64,000 nucleotides of DNA, from assembly GCA_018829445.1 (NCBI GenBank), contig JAHJTV010000038.1:1-64000 (forward strand), read 5' to 3'. This DNA is from a bacterium (GTDB lineage Bacteria; SAR324; XYD2-FULL-50-16). The notes under the pieces were generated by a model. The model searched no databases. It was given only the letters and a program-made list of their open reading frames with translations, and had not been told where the DNA came from. Positions within the stretch are counted from its first letter, which is position 1. Every line of letters starts with the position of its first letter. Below are positions 36,573 to 45,669 of this stretch, in pieces. Position numbers and translations under genes: made by a program.

Positions 36573-37967
36573 TTACCTCTTTCCCCGTCTCCACAACCAA
36601 TAACTATAAACCATTGCATAGGTCTTCATTGCCCTTTCGCCTGAACTGAAAACAGGTACCCCTTTTCGACATAACTCTTGTTCATGTTTTTTCTCAAATC
36701 CCGGCATACTGATAACTGATATCGGTTTCTTGAATTCATGGTAAAGAGTGATGATAGACCGCACATACTCCTCATTTAATTCTTCAGATAGTCCAATTCC
36801 AATAATAAAGGCAGCATCAACATTCTCGTCCTGTAAAGCAGCCTGCAACGCTTCCCGGTAAAACCGAATGTCTAACGACGCAGTTAAACCAACATCGATT
36901 GGATTGGAGACGCTTGTGCCCGTTTCCGGTATTATTTTTTTTAATGTTTCCCGGGTTGAAGATGATAATTCTGCTAAAGTCAACCCTTCATAACCACAGG
37001 CTTCGGAAGCCGATACGCCAAAAGCCCCCGGTCCGGAAATAATGGCAACCCGTTTGCCGATATTTTGAGGATATAAAGAAAACCCCATAAAGGCGTCTAA
37101 CCATTGTTCAAATCCAAAGACTGATATGGCCCCAGTCTGACTGACAATGCCCTTCCATATGATCGGATCACCGGATAATGCACCGGTGTGGGAGTTTGCC
37201 GCTTTTGCTCCAAAAGAAGTCAATCCCATCTTCCAGATAATTACCGGCTTTTTCAGACTTGCTCTTTTTAATGATAAGAAGAATCCCGATTTGTCCTTAA
37301 TACCTTCAATATAAGAGCCAATAAAGCCTATTTCCGGGTCATTGGCAAAAAAGTCCAGAAAATCAGCGCTGGACAGATCACATTCATTTCCTACACTGAC
37401 CGCCTTGTTAAAAAAAATGCCCCTGTTTGGTCCCTCACGACAAACCAAGTTTGCCAAAGAGCCACTATGTGAAATCAGTGAAGCCGAACCAGATGTCTTA
37501 CTCAGTCCCGGGAAAAACGAAATGCCTGATTTGGGATTGTAAAGCCCCATGGCATTGGGTCCGATTAACCTCATTCCGGAAGTCCTGGCAATTGCCAGCA
37601 ATTCCTTTTCAAGCGCAGCCCCTTCAATGCTGCCTGTTTCCTTATATCCGGCAGTAAACAACACCACCCCCTTCACTTTTTTTTGGGCACATTCCATTAA
37701 GACCGCTTTTGTATGGGAAGCCGGAATCAGTAAAATCGCCAGATCAACTTTTCCAGGTATTGCAGACACAGAGGGATAGGTGCGGAGTCCGTCAATTTCA
37801 TGCGTTTTGGGATTGACTGGATAAATTGTCCCTTTGAAATCCAGATCCAATAACGAAATCAGAAATAGCTTACCTGTTTTCATCTCTCTTGGTAATCCTA
37901 CAATAGCGACAGACTCCGGGTTAAATAACGTATTCAGTTGATCAAAAAATGATTTGTCAGGAAACAT
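36573..37967 (-). CDS. ADP/NDP-forming acyl-CoA synthetase, alpha subunit
   Basis: 464 aa. A CoA-binding Rossmann domain (SVAIVGLPREMKTGKLF, GTIYPVNPKTHEIDG) and two succinyl-CoA ligase-like domains. The phospho-His loop is in NSHTGALSGD and a conserved Gly-rich turn in SHSGSLANLV. It interconverts acyl-CoA + ADP + Pi with acid + ATP. The ATP-grasp beta domain is absent, so it needs a separate beta subunit that is not in this window. In peptide-fermenting microbes this enzyme takes acyl- or aryl-CoA from 2-oxoacid:ferredoxin oxidoreductases, and iorAB lies 4 kb away. Single gene, minus strand. Confidence 0.87.
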   Translation of the reverse strand: MFPDKSFFDQLNTLFNPESVAIVGLPREMKTGKLFLISLLDLDFKGTIYPVNPKTHEIDGLRTYPSVSAIPGKVDLAILLIPASHTKAVLMECAQKKVKGVVLFTAGYKETGSIEGAALEKELLAIARTSGMRLIGPNAMGLYNPKSGISFFPGLSKTSGSASLISHSGSLANLVCREGPNRGIFFNKAVSVGNECDLSSADFLDFFANDPEIGFIGSYIEGIKDKSGFFLSLKRASLKKPVIIWKMGLTSFGAKAANSHTGALSGDPIIWKGIVSQTGAISVFGFEQWLDAFMGFSLYPQNIGKRVAIISGPGAFGVSASEACGYEGLTLAELSSSTRETLKKIIPETGTSVSNPIDVGLTASLDIRFYREALQAALQDENVDAAFIIGIGLSEELNEEYVRSIITLYHEFKKPISVISMPGFEKKHEQELCRKGVPVFSSGERAMKTYAMVYSYWLWRRGKR

Positions 37968-38185
37968 AATGTGCTCAAAAAAGTTAACAAAAAATCAAAA
38001 AATTAGGGTTGAGCTAATAATTAATCTGTTGAAATATTTATGATTTATTTTTGCATTCTGTCAAACAAAAACTCCAACCGCAATTATCCCCACTTGAATG
38101 CGATTTGCTTTTAAACTACTATTTAAAAAACATTGAAGTGTTCACAATTGAATAGATTAAATTCGTATAGACTATGGAGCGGGCT

Positions 38186-39241
38186 ATGCAAGATCGACAA
38201 AAAGAATATTCCGGATATGGTAGCGTAAGAAACGGGTTTGAACTAGACAGCCAGGCTTTGGAAACCTATATGCTAAAAAATATACCCGGTTTTGAAGGAC
38301 CAATTGAGGTTAAACAGTTCAAGGGCGGCCAGTCAAATCCCACTTATTTTATTTCCTCTGCAAACAATCGATATGTGCTGCGAAAGAAGCCGATGGGGAA
38401 ATTGCTTAAGTCGGCTCATGCTGTTGATAGAGAGTATACAATCATCTCCGCACTCAGCCAGACTGAAGTTCCCGTTGCCAAGGTGTATACATTGTGTACG
38501 GATGAAAGCATAATCGGCTCATATTTCTATATAATGGAATATGTTGAAGGAAGAATTTTCTGGTCTTATAACCAAATTCCTTATCTTGATAGAAAAGAGA
38601 TCTTCAATTCCATGAATGGGACAATTGCAGCTTTACATGATGTTGATTATGGAAGCATCGGCTTATCTAACTACGGAAAAGCAGGTAATTACTTTGGTAG
38701 ACAGGTTTCTCGCTGGAAAAAACAGTATGAGGCATCAAAAGACAAATCATATCCTGTGATGGAGAAGTTAATTGAATGGTTGGAGCAAAACATTCCCGAC
38801 AATGATGAAACAACCATTGTTCATGGGGATTTTCGTCTGGACAATATGATATTCCATCCCCGAGAAAACCGTGTGATTGCAGTAATAGACTGGGAATTAT
38901 CCACGTTAGGTCATCCCCTGTCCGATTTTTCATATCTTTGCATAATTTGGCGATTTCCAGATGGTATAATGAACGGTTTTGCCGGAGTAGACTGTCAGGC
39001 AGAAGGATTACCGACGGAAGATGAATTTATGGATTTGTATTGTCGCAAAACCGGACGAAAAAGCATTGAAAACTGGAATTATTACATGGCATTTAATATT
39101 TTCCGATTGGCGGCTATTATATTTGGTATCAAGGGTAGGATTCAAGAGGGCACAGCAGCCAGTAAACAGGCTGTGGAAACAGCAAAGCTGGCGGTTCCGC
39201 TAAGTGAATTAGGATGGCAACAAACGGGTTTAAGTTCATAA
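38186..39241 (+). CDS. Phosphotransferase of the APH/ACAD10-11 kinase family
   Basis: About 351 aa with a protein-kinase-like fold: N-lobe VKQFKGGQSNPTYFI and RYVLRKKPMGKLLKSAHAV, hinge YIMEYVEGRIFW, catalytic HGDFRLDNMIFHP and metal-binding VIDWELSTLGHPLSDF. This is the ACAD10/11 and FadE-associated type, thought to phosphorylate hydroxyacyl-CoA intermediates or related small molecules rather than antibiotics. I prefer ATG 38186, with GGAG six bases before it, over the ATG at 38174. The U32-like gene follows after 13 bases, probably in the same transcript. Confidence 0.85.
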   Translation: MQDRQKEYSGYGSVRNGFELDSQALETYMLKNIPGFEGPIEVKQFKGGQSNPTYFISSANNRYVLRKKPMGKLLKSAHAVDREYTIISALSQTEVPVAKVYTLCTDESIIGSYFYIMEYVEGRIFWSYNQIPYLDRKEIFNSMNGTIAALHDVDYGSIGLSNYGKAGNYFGRQVSRWKKQYEASKDKSYPVMEKLIEWLEQNIPDNDETTIVHGDFRLDNMIFHPRENRVIAVIDWELSTLGHPLSDFSYLCIIWRFPDGIMNGFAGVDCQAEGLPTEDEFMDLYCRKTGRKSIENWNYYMAFNIFRLAAIIFGIKGRIQEGTAASKQAVETAKLAVPLSELGWQQTGLSS

Positions 39242-39254
39242 TTTCCGGTAACTC

Positions 39255-40388
39255 ATGAATACGATTATTAATTTTGGAAACATTGATCATTTGCCAACTA
39301 TCTGCAACTCCCCGGTAAAATGGATTCTTTTGCAAACAGAAGCATTTTCAAGATTTGGAGGATTACCTGATAACAGCCTGAAAGATGTAGTTGCCGAGCT
39401 AAAACAAAACAGAAAAAAAATTGTTCTGGCATGGGATTATGTAGCCAAGGATAATGAATCGCGTCTATCGTTTCAACTTTTTGAAAGCATAAAAAAAGGA
39501 ATTGATTCCGTTAGATTTCTTGATCCCGGATTGGGAAAGACTCTGGAGAGTCTATTTCCCGGAATCAGACTTCAACTATCTCTGGAACATGGCAGCTTGA
39601 ATCGCTATTCCGTTAGATATTGGACAGACATTTTCAAGTCTTCTCTGGAAAGAGTCGTACTATCCAGTCAACTGCCTCTTTCAACAATACAATCGATCAG
39701 AAATTTGGTTCCCTGCGATATCGAAATTCTGGGATTAGGCTCAATTGAGATCTTTTATTCCCGGAGAAAATTGCTTTCAAAACACATTCGATATGAGGAT
39801 ATTGTGAATTCAAATCCTTATGTGGCCAGTGAGGACAGACCTGATCAGTTCAACAGAATTATTCAAACCACCAAAGGCACAATTGTGTTTTATGATAAAC
39901 CCTTAAATGTTTTTAACAGACTAATAGAGATAAAAGAGGCAGGGATCGATCATTTAAGAATTGAGATTCATGAAAAGGATCATTTTAAAGCCATAGCTTC
40001 GTTTTTTGAGAAACCGAATTGGCCAGATACTCTGTCAGAATGTAGATTAAACAGATCATTTGAAGGATTTCTGCAATTCAACGAAACAAAACAATTGTTC
40101 GAAAGGCTCACCAACCCGGTTATCCGCAGCGAAATCGAAAACAAAATCGGAGTTGTGCTGGAATCAGTCAGGAATTCTTTTACCATTATTGAGTTCACCA
40201 AACAGACTCGTTTGCCCAGTGATTTTGTGTTTGTATCCCCTGAAAACATAAAAATTGATCGTCGTTTTGAAAAGATAGAAGATCTAAAGGGAATTAACCA
40301 TTTTGATATACTTCAACCCGGAGTCTATACCGTACCCTGGATCAAATATATTGTCCCGGGATCAGTAGTCAAATTACTCAAAGGGTGA
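39255..40388 (+). CDS. U32 peptidase-like protein (UbiV/YhbV-like fold)
   Basis: 377 aa with a predicted TIM-barrel pattern (RFLDPGLG, LSLEHGSLNRYSV, RVVLSSQLPLSTIQSI, DIEILGLGSIEIFYSRRKLLS). The last segment matches the U32 signature region (EIFVHGxxxxxYSGRCLLS in relatives), but the Cys that follows Arg in the RC(L)LS element is Lys here. A C-terminal beta domain contains FVSPENIKIDRRFEKIEDL. Relatives include UbiU/UbiV, TrhP/YegQ and YhbU/V. The missing Cys suggests loss of the Fe-S cluster of UbiU/V types. Overlaps the 3' end of the TPR gene by 15 bases (convergent). Confidence 0.6.
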   Translation: MNTIINFGNIDHLPTICNSPVKWILLQTEAFSRFGGLPDNSLKDVVAELKQNRKKIVLAWDYVAKDNESRLSFQLFESIKKGIDSVRFLDPGLGKTLESLFPGIRLQLSLEHGSLNRYSVRYWTDIFKSSLERVVLSSQLPLSTIQSIRNLVPCDIEILGLGSIEIFYSRRKLLSKHIRYEDIVNSNPYVASEDRPDQFNRIIQTTKGTIVFYDKPLNVFNRLIEIKEAGIDHLRIEIHEKDHFKAIASFFEKPNWPDTLSECRLNRSFEGFLQFNETKQLFERLTNPVIRSEIENKIGVVLESVRNSFTIIEFTKQTRLPSDFVFVSPENIKIDRRFEKIEDLKGINHFDILQPGVYTVPWIKYIVPGSVVKLLKG

Positions 40389-41345
40389 AATAAATTTTTC
40401 TTTTTTACTCTTTTGCTCCTGTTGGGTCATGGATTGATAATTTTCGTAAGCCATGTTTGCTTCACCAACATTGCCAAGTTGTTCTTCAATTGCGCGTTTT
40501 GTATTGTATGCCTCCTTAAAAGACGGGTCGATAGATATTGCTTTGTTGCAGAACTCAGACGCCTTTGCAGAATCTCCTTTCATCAATAGTATTTTAGCTT
40601 TGATAAGGTTTGCTTCTGCCGTGTTCTCTTTTTCCAAGACCTGATCAATTAATCCCAGCCCTTGCTTAAGTACTAAACTTCGCTCTTCATCAGTCTCTAA
40701 CTTTTGGGCTTTATACAAAAATGCACTTGCCAGGTTAGACCTTGCCATCAGATAATTTCTGTCACATTTAATAGCCTTTTTAAACGAGACAATTGCTGCG
40801 TTGACATTCTTTTGCTGCAACTGCAGAATTCCCATATTGTTATTGGCTTTTGCATCTGATGGATTTGATTTCAATGTTTTTGCCAGAAACTGCTTTTTTC
40901 GTTCTGCCATAGCATTTCTCTTATCACCTAATCGCTCATAAACATTAATGATTTCTTGATAAATCTCCAGTTTTGTCGGATCGATTTTTAATGCCTTATT
41001 AAAATAAATGATACTTTTTTTTGCGTTTTCGATTCCACCCTGCGTGCTTGAAGCTCTTCCTATCCCTACATAAGCGTCGAAACAGTGATCGTCTTCATGG
41101 ATTGCACTATTAAATAGATCAATGGCTTCTTCGTATTTCTGCTTTTTTAAATACAGATAACCTTCATTTACGAGTGAGTTATTCGAACTTTTATTAAAAA
41201 TCATCGAAGGATTCAAAATCTTTTTAAATAGCCCCATTTTTGGTGTCTTCGTTGAGGTCTTTGTTGCTTGATTTAGATTTTGTTCTTCTTGAGCGCTGTC
41301 TTTGACCTCTTCCAATTTTGGAGAAGAAGTATTATCTTTTACCAT
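40374..41345 (-). CDS. Tetratricopeptide-repeat protein
   Basis: 323 aa: a polar, low-complexity N-terminal ~55 residues, then about six TPR units (YLYLKKQKYEEAIDLFNSAI, IIYFNKALKIDPTKLE, NNNMGILQLQQKNVNAAIV, LIKAKILLMKGDSAKASE). No signal peptide or membrane helix, so a cytoplasmic protein-interaction scaffold; partner unknown. Confidence 0.82.
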   Translation of the reverse strand: MVKDNTSSPKLEEVKDSAQEEQNLNQATKTSTKTPKMGLFKKILNPSMIFNKSSNNSLVNEGYLYLKKQKYEEAIDLFNSAIHEDDHCFDAYVGIGRASSTQGGIENAKKSIIYFNKALKIDPTKLEIYQEIINVYERLGDKRNAMAERKKQFLAKTLKSNPSDAKANNNMGILQLQQKNVNAAIVSFKKAIKCDRNYLMARSNLASAFLYKAQKLETDEERSLVLKQGLGLIDQVLEKENTAEANLIKAKILLMKGDSAKASEFCNKAISIDPSFKEAYNTKRAIEEQLGNVGEANMAYENYQSMTQQEQKSKKEKFISPFE

Positions 41346-41658
41346 TTTTATATTATTTTTTCAGATGATTGGTGACTAACTGATTAATCTATTTGATGTA
41401 ATTGTTGGCTGACCGAAGTCCAGCCGGGTTTGTAAAGCAAGCACCCATTATCTCAAATTGGCACCATTATTCCAACTCTTTTTATATAATGAGATTAAAT
41501 TTAGATAGTTACAGAAAAGAACCCGGCAAGCCATGTTAATGCAAGTCGGGTCGCGGATCAATGTCATCCATTGAGTGTTATAGACTTATTAGCGTTTTAT
41601 TATTTAGACTGGCAAAATAAATTGTTCAATTTTGATTAACTGAAAACAAAAAAAACTA
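41346..41658. other. Divergent intergenic region, 313 bases
   Basis: Lies between the TPR gene and iorA. It contains a TATAAT at 41485-41490 without a well-spaced -35 box, and a GC-richer patch around 41521-41551 with ACCCG/CGGGT ends. No RNA family could be assigned. Confidence 0.4.
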
Positions 41659-43557
41659 ATGTTCAAAATCAGTTGTGATTCATACGAAGGAGAAGTACTG
41701 CTCCAGGGGAATCAAGCTATCGCGCGCGGTGCACTGGAAGCTGGAGTTCTTTTCTGCACGGGATATCCCGGAAACCCTTCTTCAGAAATTATTGAGACAT
41801 TGGCGAAAGCATCTGAGGATCTCCCCATTTATGTTGAATGGTCCATTAATGAGAAGGTAGCATTTGAATCAGCCACAGCTGCATCCTTTGCCGGCTGTCG
41901 TGGAATATCATGTATGAAACAAAATGGAGTTAATGTAATCTCCGATTTTTTAACCAATTTGACCTTATCGGGTACAAACGGTGGATTGGTACTTGTAGTC
42001 TGTGATGACCCGGCAGGTATTTCAAGTACTAATGAAGAAGATTCCAGGATGTTTTCCAAACTGGCTGGAATCCCCTTGTTGGAGCCGTCTACTCCTCAAG
42101 AGGCATTGGAAATGACCAAATGGGCATTTGAACTATCCGAATCGATTCTGAATGTGGTTATGGTCAGAAGTGTCTCTCGATTGTCTCATAGCCGTTCAAA
42201 TGTGTCGGTTGGTAAATTAGGTGATTTTAAAAATGATGCCCGGTTTGATACCAATATTGCCTATCATACTTTTCCAGTCATTCAAAAGCATCAGGTAAGA
42301 AATGAAAAATTAAAGAAGGCTCTCAAGATAAACAATGAGTCACACTTTAATTTCTATAAGGGGCCTGAGATCCCTGAATTACTGATTGTCACATCGGGAT
42401 GCTCTTATCTGTACTCCATGGAAGCACTCAAGATTTTGGAGCTGGAGTCAAAGGTGGGATTGTTGAAACTTGGGACAACACATCCGCTACCGGAAGAATT
42501 GATCCGGAAGCACCTAATCTCTGCCGAAAATATTTTATTTGCGGAAGAAATAGATGCTTTTATTGAAGATTCAGTAAAAGCCCTTGCCTCTGATTTGATT
42601 GATGTAATTGGCGTAAAACGATTTTTTGGCAAGGCATCCGGACATATTCCCACATGTGGGGAATTATCCCCGACCGTTCTTATATCATTACTTGCCGATA
42701 TTTTTAACCTCGAATATGGAAAAGAGGTCAAAACAGAACCCGAAAATGCTTTGGATGCTGCATTAATCCCACGTGAATTTGGATTTTGTCCCGGATGCCC
42801 CCACAGGGCTTCCTATTACGCCATTCAAATGGCTCTGAAACTGGATGGAAGGAACGGTTTTGTCTCGGGTGATATTGGCTGTTATACCCTGGGTATTTGG
42901 CCATCCGGGTTTAATCAGGTCAAATCGGTTCATGCTATGGGTTCCGGATTAGGCTTGGCGAATGGCTATGGCAAATTAACCCAATTTGGTTTTAATCAGC
43001 CCGTGATTACTGTTTGCGGAGACTCCACCTTTTTTCATGCCGGATTACCTCCTCTTCTCAATGCTAAATTTAATCAGTCTGATATCTTTCTGATCATTCT
43101 GGATAACAGTGCAACTGCTATGACAGGTTTTCAACCTCATCCCGGTTCAGATTGCACGCTGATGGGTGTTAAAACTGATCCTATTAATATCGAAAGAATA
43201 TGTCAGTCAATTGACATTGATGTGATCACTGTTGATCCTTATGATTTTAAACTATCAATCCATACAATTTTAAGCCTGTTGGAGAAAAGTGGTCCAAAAG
43301 TTCTGATTCTAAAAAGAAACTGTGCGTTAGTTCAGAATAAAAAAGGAGGATTTGAATATAAGATCTCGGTCGATAACGACAGGTGCTTATCAGATAGTTG
43401 CGGATGCAATCAGTATTGTACAAGGATTTTTCGTTGTCCGGGTCTGATTTGGGATTCAGATGAAGGGAACGTTAAAATCGACGAAGTATTATGCGTTGGA
43501 TGTGGAATCTGTTCACAGGTTTGTCCACAAAACGCAATTAAGAAATCAATCCTATAA
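41659..43557 (+). CDS. iorA: Indolepyruvate:ferredoxin oxidoreductase, alpha subunit
   Basis: 632 aa. It oxidatively decarboxylates aryl pyruvates (from Trp, Phe, Tyr) to aryl-acetyl-CoA with ferredoxin. N-terminal pyrimidine-binding domain: GNQAIARGALEAGVLFCTGYPGNPSSEII. TPP domain: PGCPHRASYY, GDIGCYTLG, CGDSTFFHAGLPPLLNA. The C-terminal ferredoxin domain has two Cys clusters, DSCGCNQYC...CPG (first cluster unusual) and CVGCGICSQVCPQNAI. Full length. iorB follows after 17 bases. Confidence 0.95.
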   Translation: MFKISCDSYEGEVLLQGNQAIARGALEAGVLFCTGYPGNPSSEIIETLAKASEDLPIYVEWSINEKVAFESATAASFAGCRGISCMKQNGVNVISDFLTNLTLSGTNGGLVLVVCDDPAGISSTNEEDSRMFSKLAGIPLLEPSTPQEALEMTKWAFELSESILNVVMVRSVSRLSHSRSNVSVGKLGDFKNDARFDTNIAYHTFPVIQKHQVRNEKLKKALKINNESHFNFYKGPEIPELLIVTSGCSYLYSMEALKILELESKVGLLKLGTTHPLPEELIRKHLISAENILFAEEIDAFIEDSVKALASDLIDVIGVKRFFGKASGHIPTCGELSPTVLISLLADIFNLEYGKEVKTEPENALDAALIPREFGFCPGCPHRASYYAIQMALKLDGRNGFVSGDIGCYTLGIWPSGFNQVKSVHAMGSGLGLANGYGKLTQFGFNQPVITVCGDSTFFHAGLPPLLNAKFNQSDIFLIILDNSATAMTGFQPHPGSDCTLMGVKTDPINIERICQSIDIDVITVDPYDFKLSIHTILSLLEKSGPKVLILKRNCALVQNKKGGFEYKISVDNDRCLSDSCGCNQYCTRIFRCPGLIWDSDEGNVKIDEVLCVGCGICSQVCPQNAIKKSIL

Positions 43558-43574
43558 ACTGAAATTTTGAAAAT

Positions 43575-44165
43575 ATGGTAACCAACCTAATTATTACCGG
43601 AGTGGGTGGACAAGGAAATGTAATGGCATCGCAAATAGTTGGCTATGCGGCCGTTAACGCCGGTTTAAAAGTATTTATTGGTGAGACATTCGGATTATCT
43701 CAACGTGGTGGACCTGTTATGAGCCATGTGAGGATAACCGATAATGATATGCTGGGGCCATTGATACCAAACGGAAAAGCCGATTTCATCCTGGGAATTG
43801 AGCCGTTGGAAACACTACGCGTTATGAAAGAGTTTGGAAATAGAAACTCCATCGTGATCACCAACAGCAGGCCCATTTACCCAATTAATGTGACGGCTGG
43901 AGAAAATCTGTATCCGAGGCAGGAAAATATCAGAAAACTCCTGGAACAACAATGTCAGAAATTGCACTGGTTGGATTTAACAAAATCTGCCTTAAATTTA
44001 GGTAGTTCTATTTTGCTCAATGTTATTTTATTGGGAACCCTCTCCAAACTTGAGGAATTTCCTTTGAATAAAGTAACCCTGTTCGAAGCACTAAAAAATG
44101 TGATGCCTCCCGCAAAACTGGCGATCAATCAGCAGGCCCTTGAGGTCGGTTTTAATTGTGTGTAG
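43575..44165 (+). CDS. iorB: Indolepyruvate:ferredoxin oxidoreductase, beta subunit
   Basis: A 196-aa gamma-type domain of 2-oxoacid:acceptor oxidoreductases: IITGVGGQGNVMASQIVG binds the CoA/nucleotide part, followed by GETFGLSQRGGPVMSHVRI. Partner of IorA, in the same operon. The 188 bases after it, up to mltB, show no clear terminator. Confidence 0.94.
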   Translation: MVTNLIITGVGGQGNVMASQIVGYAAVNAGLKVFIGETFGLSQRGGPVMSHVRITDNDMLGPLIPNGKADFILGIEPLETLRVMKEFGNRNSIVITNSRPIYPINVTAGENLYPRQENIRKLLEQQCQKLHWLDLTKSALNLGSSILLNVILLGTLSKLEEFPLNKVTLFEALKNVMPPAKLAINQQALEVGFNCV

Positions 44166-44353
44166 TATATTTTCAGGCTAATATATAAAGAACTCAGTCT
44201 CTGAATCAATCATGTAGGAATAAGCCAACAGTCAAAATAATTTCTAAAGTCCTGTAGAATATGGAATGAGTTGTGAATTATAAATCGATAATTTTCCATA
44301 ATTCTAATATGTGTTTTTTAGTGATCTAAAAACGGACTAATCGGATTGATGAG

Positions 44354-45325
44354 ATGAAAGACTTACAGGAAAAAGTAACGATACCATTGGTTTTACTGGT
44401 TTTAATAGGTGTTGCAACCTGCTTTCTGTTCAGGGACGTCCAGGCAAACTCAGGGAACAGATCTTATTCCGAACCCGATCGACAGTTTCTGGTTGCAATG
44501 TTCGAAGAAAAGGGCTTTGACCAAGATCTTCTTAAGAGCGTGTTCTATGACAAACGTTTAAAAAAGCTACCCATTATTGTCAGTAGAAATGTGCATAACA
44601 AGGAAAACCGGAGAAATTATGAAGATTTCCATAGCTCTTATTCATTAAAAATTGCGCACCGGTTTTCAAGAAAATGGAAATCTGTTCTAACGAGAGCGAG
44701 TCAGGAGTTTGATGTTGATGAAGAAGTACTGGTTTCCATTCTTCTCGTTGAAACCGGCTTGGGTAATATTTTAGGACGATATCCGGTGATTTCGGTTTTC
44801 TCATCAATAATTGTTGAAAAGGAGCAGAAACACCTTGAAGCAATGAATAAAATAGCTCTTTCAGAAGACGATCAATATGTTCTGAAAAGACTGTCACGAA
44901 AGGCGGAATGGGCAGAAGTAGAGTTAACCGCCTTGTTAACCATGGTGCAAGATAGGGGTATGAGTCCGTTTCAACTTAAGGGAAGCTTTGCCGGTGCGTT
45001 TGGGATCCCGCAGTTTTTGCCGAGTAGTTATCTGAAATGGGGTTATGATAGCGATCAAAATGGTTCCGTAAATCTGTTTTTATTCCCCGACGCTATCTAT
45101 TCGACAGCCAACTACTTGAAGGCTCATGGTTGGAAAAAAGGACTTTACCTAGAATCCAATAAAGATGTAATCTATAAATACAATAATAGCGAAATATATG
45201 TTGAAACAGTTCTCAATGTTGCAAAAAAAATAAAAGAATTACAAAGCGACAAGAGTAAAGAAATCGCTAAACAGACGAGATTTGTTCAAGATTATAAAAG
45301 TCAACAACAGGAAGATAAATCTTAA
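44354..45325 (+). CDS. mltB: Membrane-bound lytic murein transglycosylase B-like
   Basis: 323 aa with an N-terminal hydrophobic signal or anchor (IPLVLLVLIGVATCFLF, possible cleavage VQA-NSG). The catalytic domain has Glu in LVETGLGNILGRYP, LTALLTMVQDRGMSPFQLKG, SFAGAFGIPQFLPSSYLKWG and DAIYSTANYLKAHGW, all diagnostic of the MltB (SLT_2) family, which cleaves peptidoglycan to 1,6-anhydro-muropeptides. It lacks a convincing lipobox. The C-terminal ~35 residues are charged and probably disordered. clpS starts 21 bases later. Confidence 0.9.
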   Translation: MKDLQEKVTIPLVLLVLIGVATCFLFRDVQANSGNRSYSEPDRQFLVAMFEEKGFDQDLLKSVFYDKRLKKLPIIVSRNVHNKENRRNYEDFHSSYSLKIAHRFSRKWKSVLTRASQEFDVDEEVLVSILLVETGLGNILGRYPVISVFSSIIVEKEQKHLEAMNKIALSEDDQYVLKRLSRKAEWAEVELTALLTMVQDRGMSPFQLKGSFAGAFGIPQFLPSSYLKWGYDSDQNGSVNLFLFPDAIYSTANYLKAHGWKKGLYLESNKDVIYKYNNSEIYVETVLNVAKKIKELQSDKSKEIAKQTRFVQDYKSQQQEDKS

Positions 45326-45346
45326 ACAATCAAATCTTGTGGTACC

Positions 45347-45664
45347 ATGCCTGAAGATCATTCATTTGATAATTCTAATCAAGTTCACTTGGATGACGAG
45401 AAAAAGATTGAGATCCCTCGTCACTACAAAGTTATCCTGCACAATGACGACTACACTCCAATGGATTTTGTGGTACGGATCTTGATGAGTGTATTTAAAA
45501 AAGATGAATTGGCAGCCACACAAATTATGCTGAATGTCCACAACCTGGGAAGGGGGGTCTGTGGAGTTTATACTTATGAAATTGCAGAGACTAAAGTTGC
45601 CCAAGTCCATCAACTGGCTGAACAAAATGAATATCCCCTGCATGCTAGTATGGAGGTCGATTAG
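45347..45664 (+). CDS. clpS: ClpS adaptor of the ClpAP protease
   Basis: A 105-aa N-end-rule adaptor. Core motif YKVILHNDDYTPMDFVV contains the Asn-Asp pair that binds the N-degron alpha-amino group, then IMLNVHNLGRGVCGVYTYE and a C-terminal PLHASMEVD. It delivers substrates to ClpA, whose gene begins five bases downstream, so the pair is cotranscribed. Confidence 0.96.
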   Translation: MPEDHSFDNSNQVHLDDEKKIEIPRHYKVILHNDDYTPMDFVVRILMSVFKKDELAATQIMLNVHNLGRGVCGVYTYEIAETKVAQVHQLAEQNEYPLHASMEVD

Positions 45665-45669
45665 ACAAT

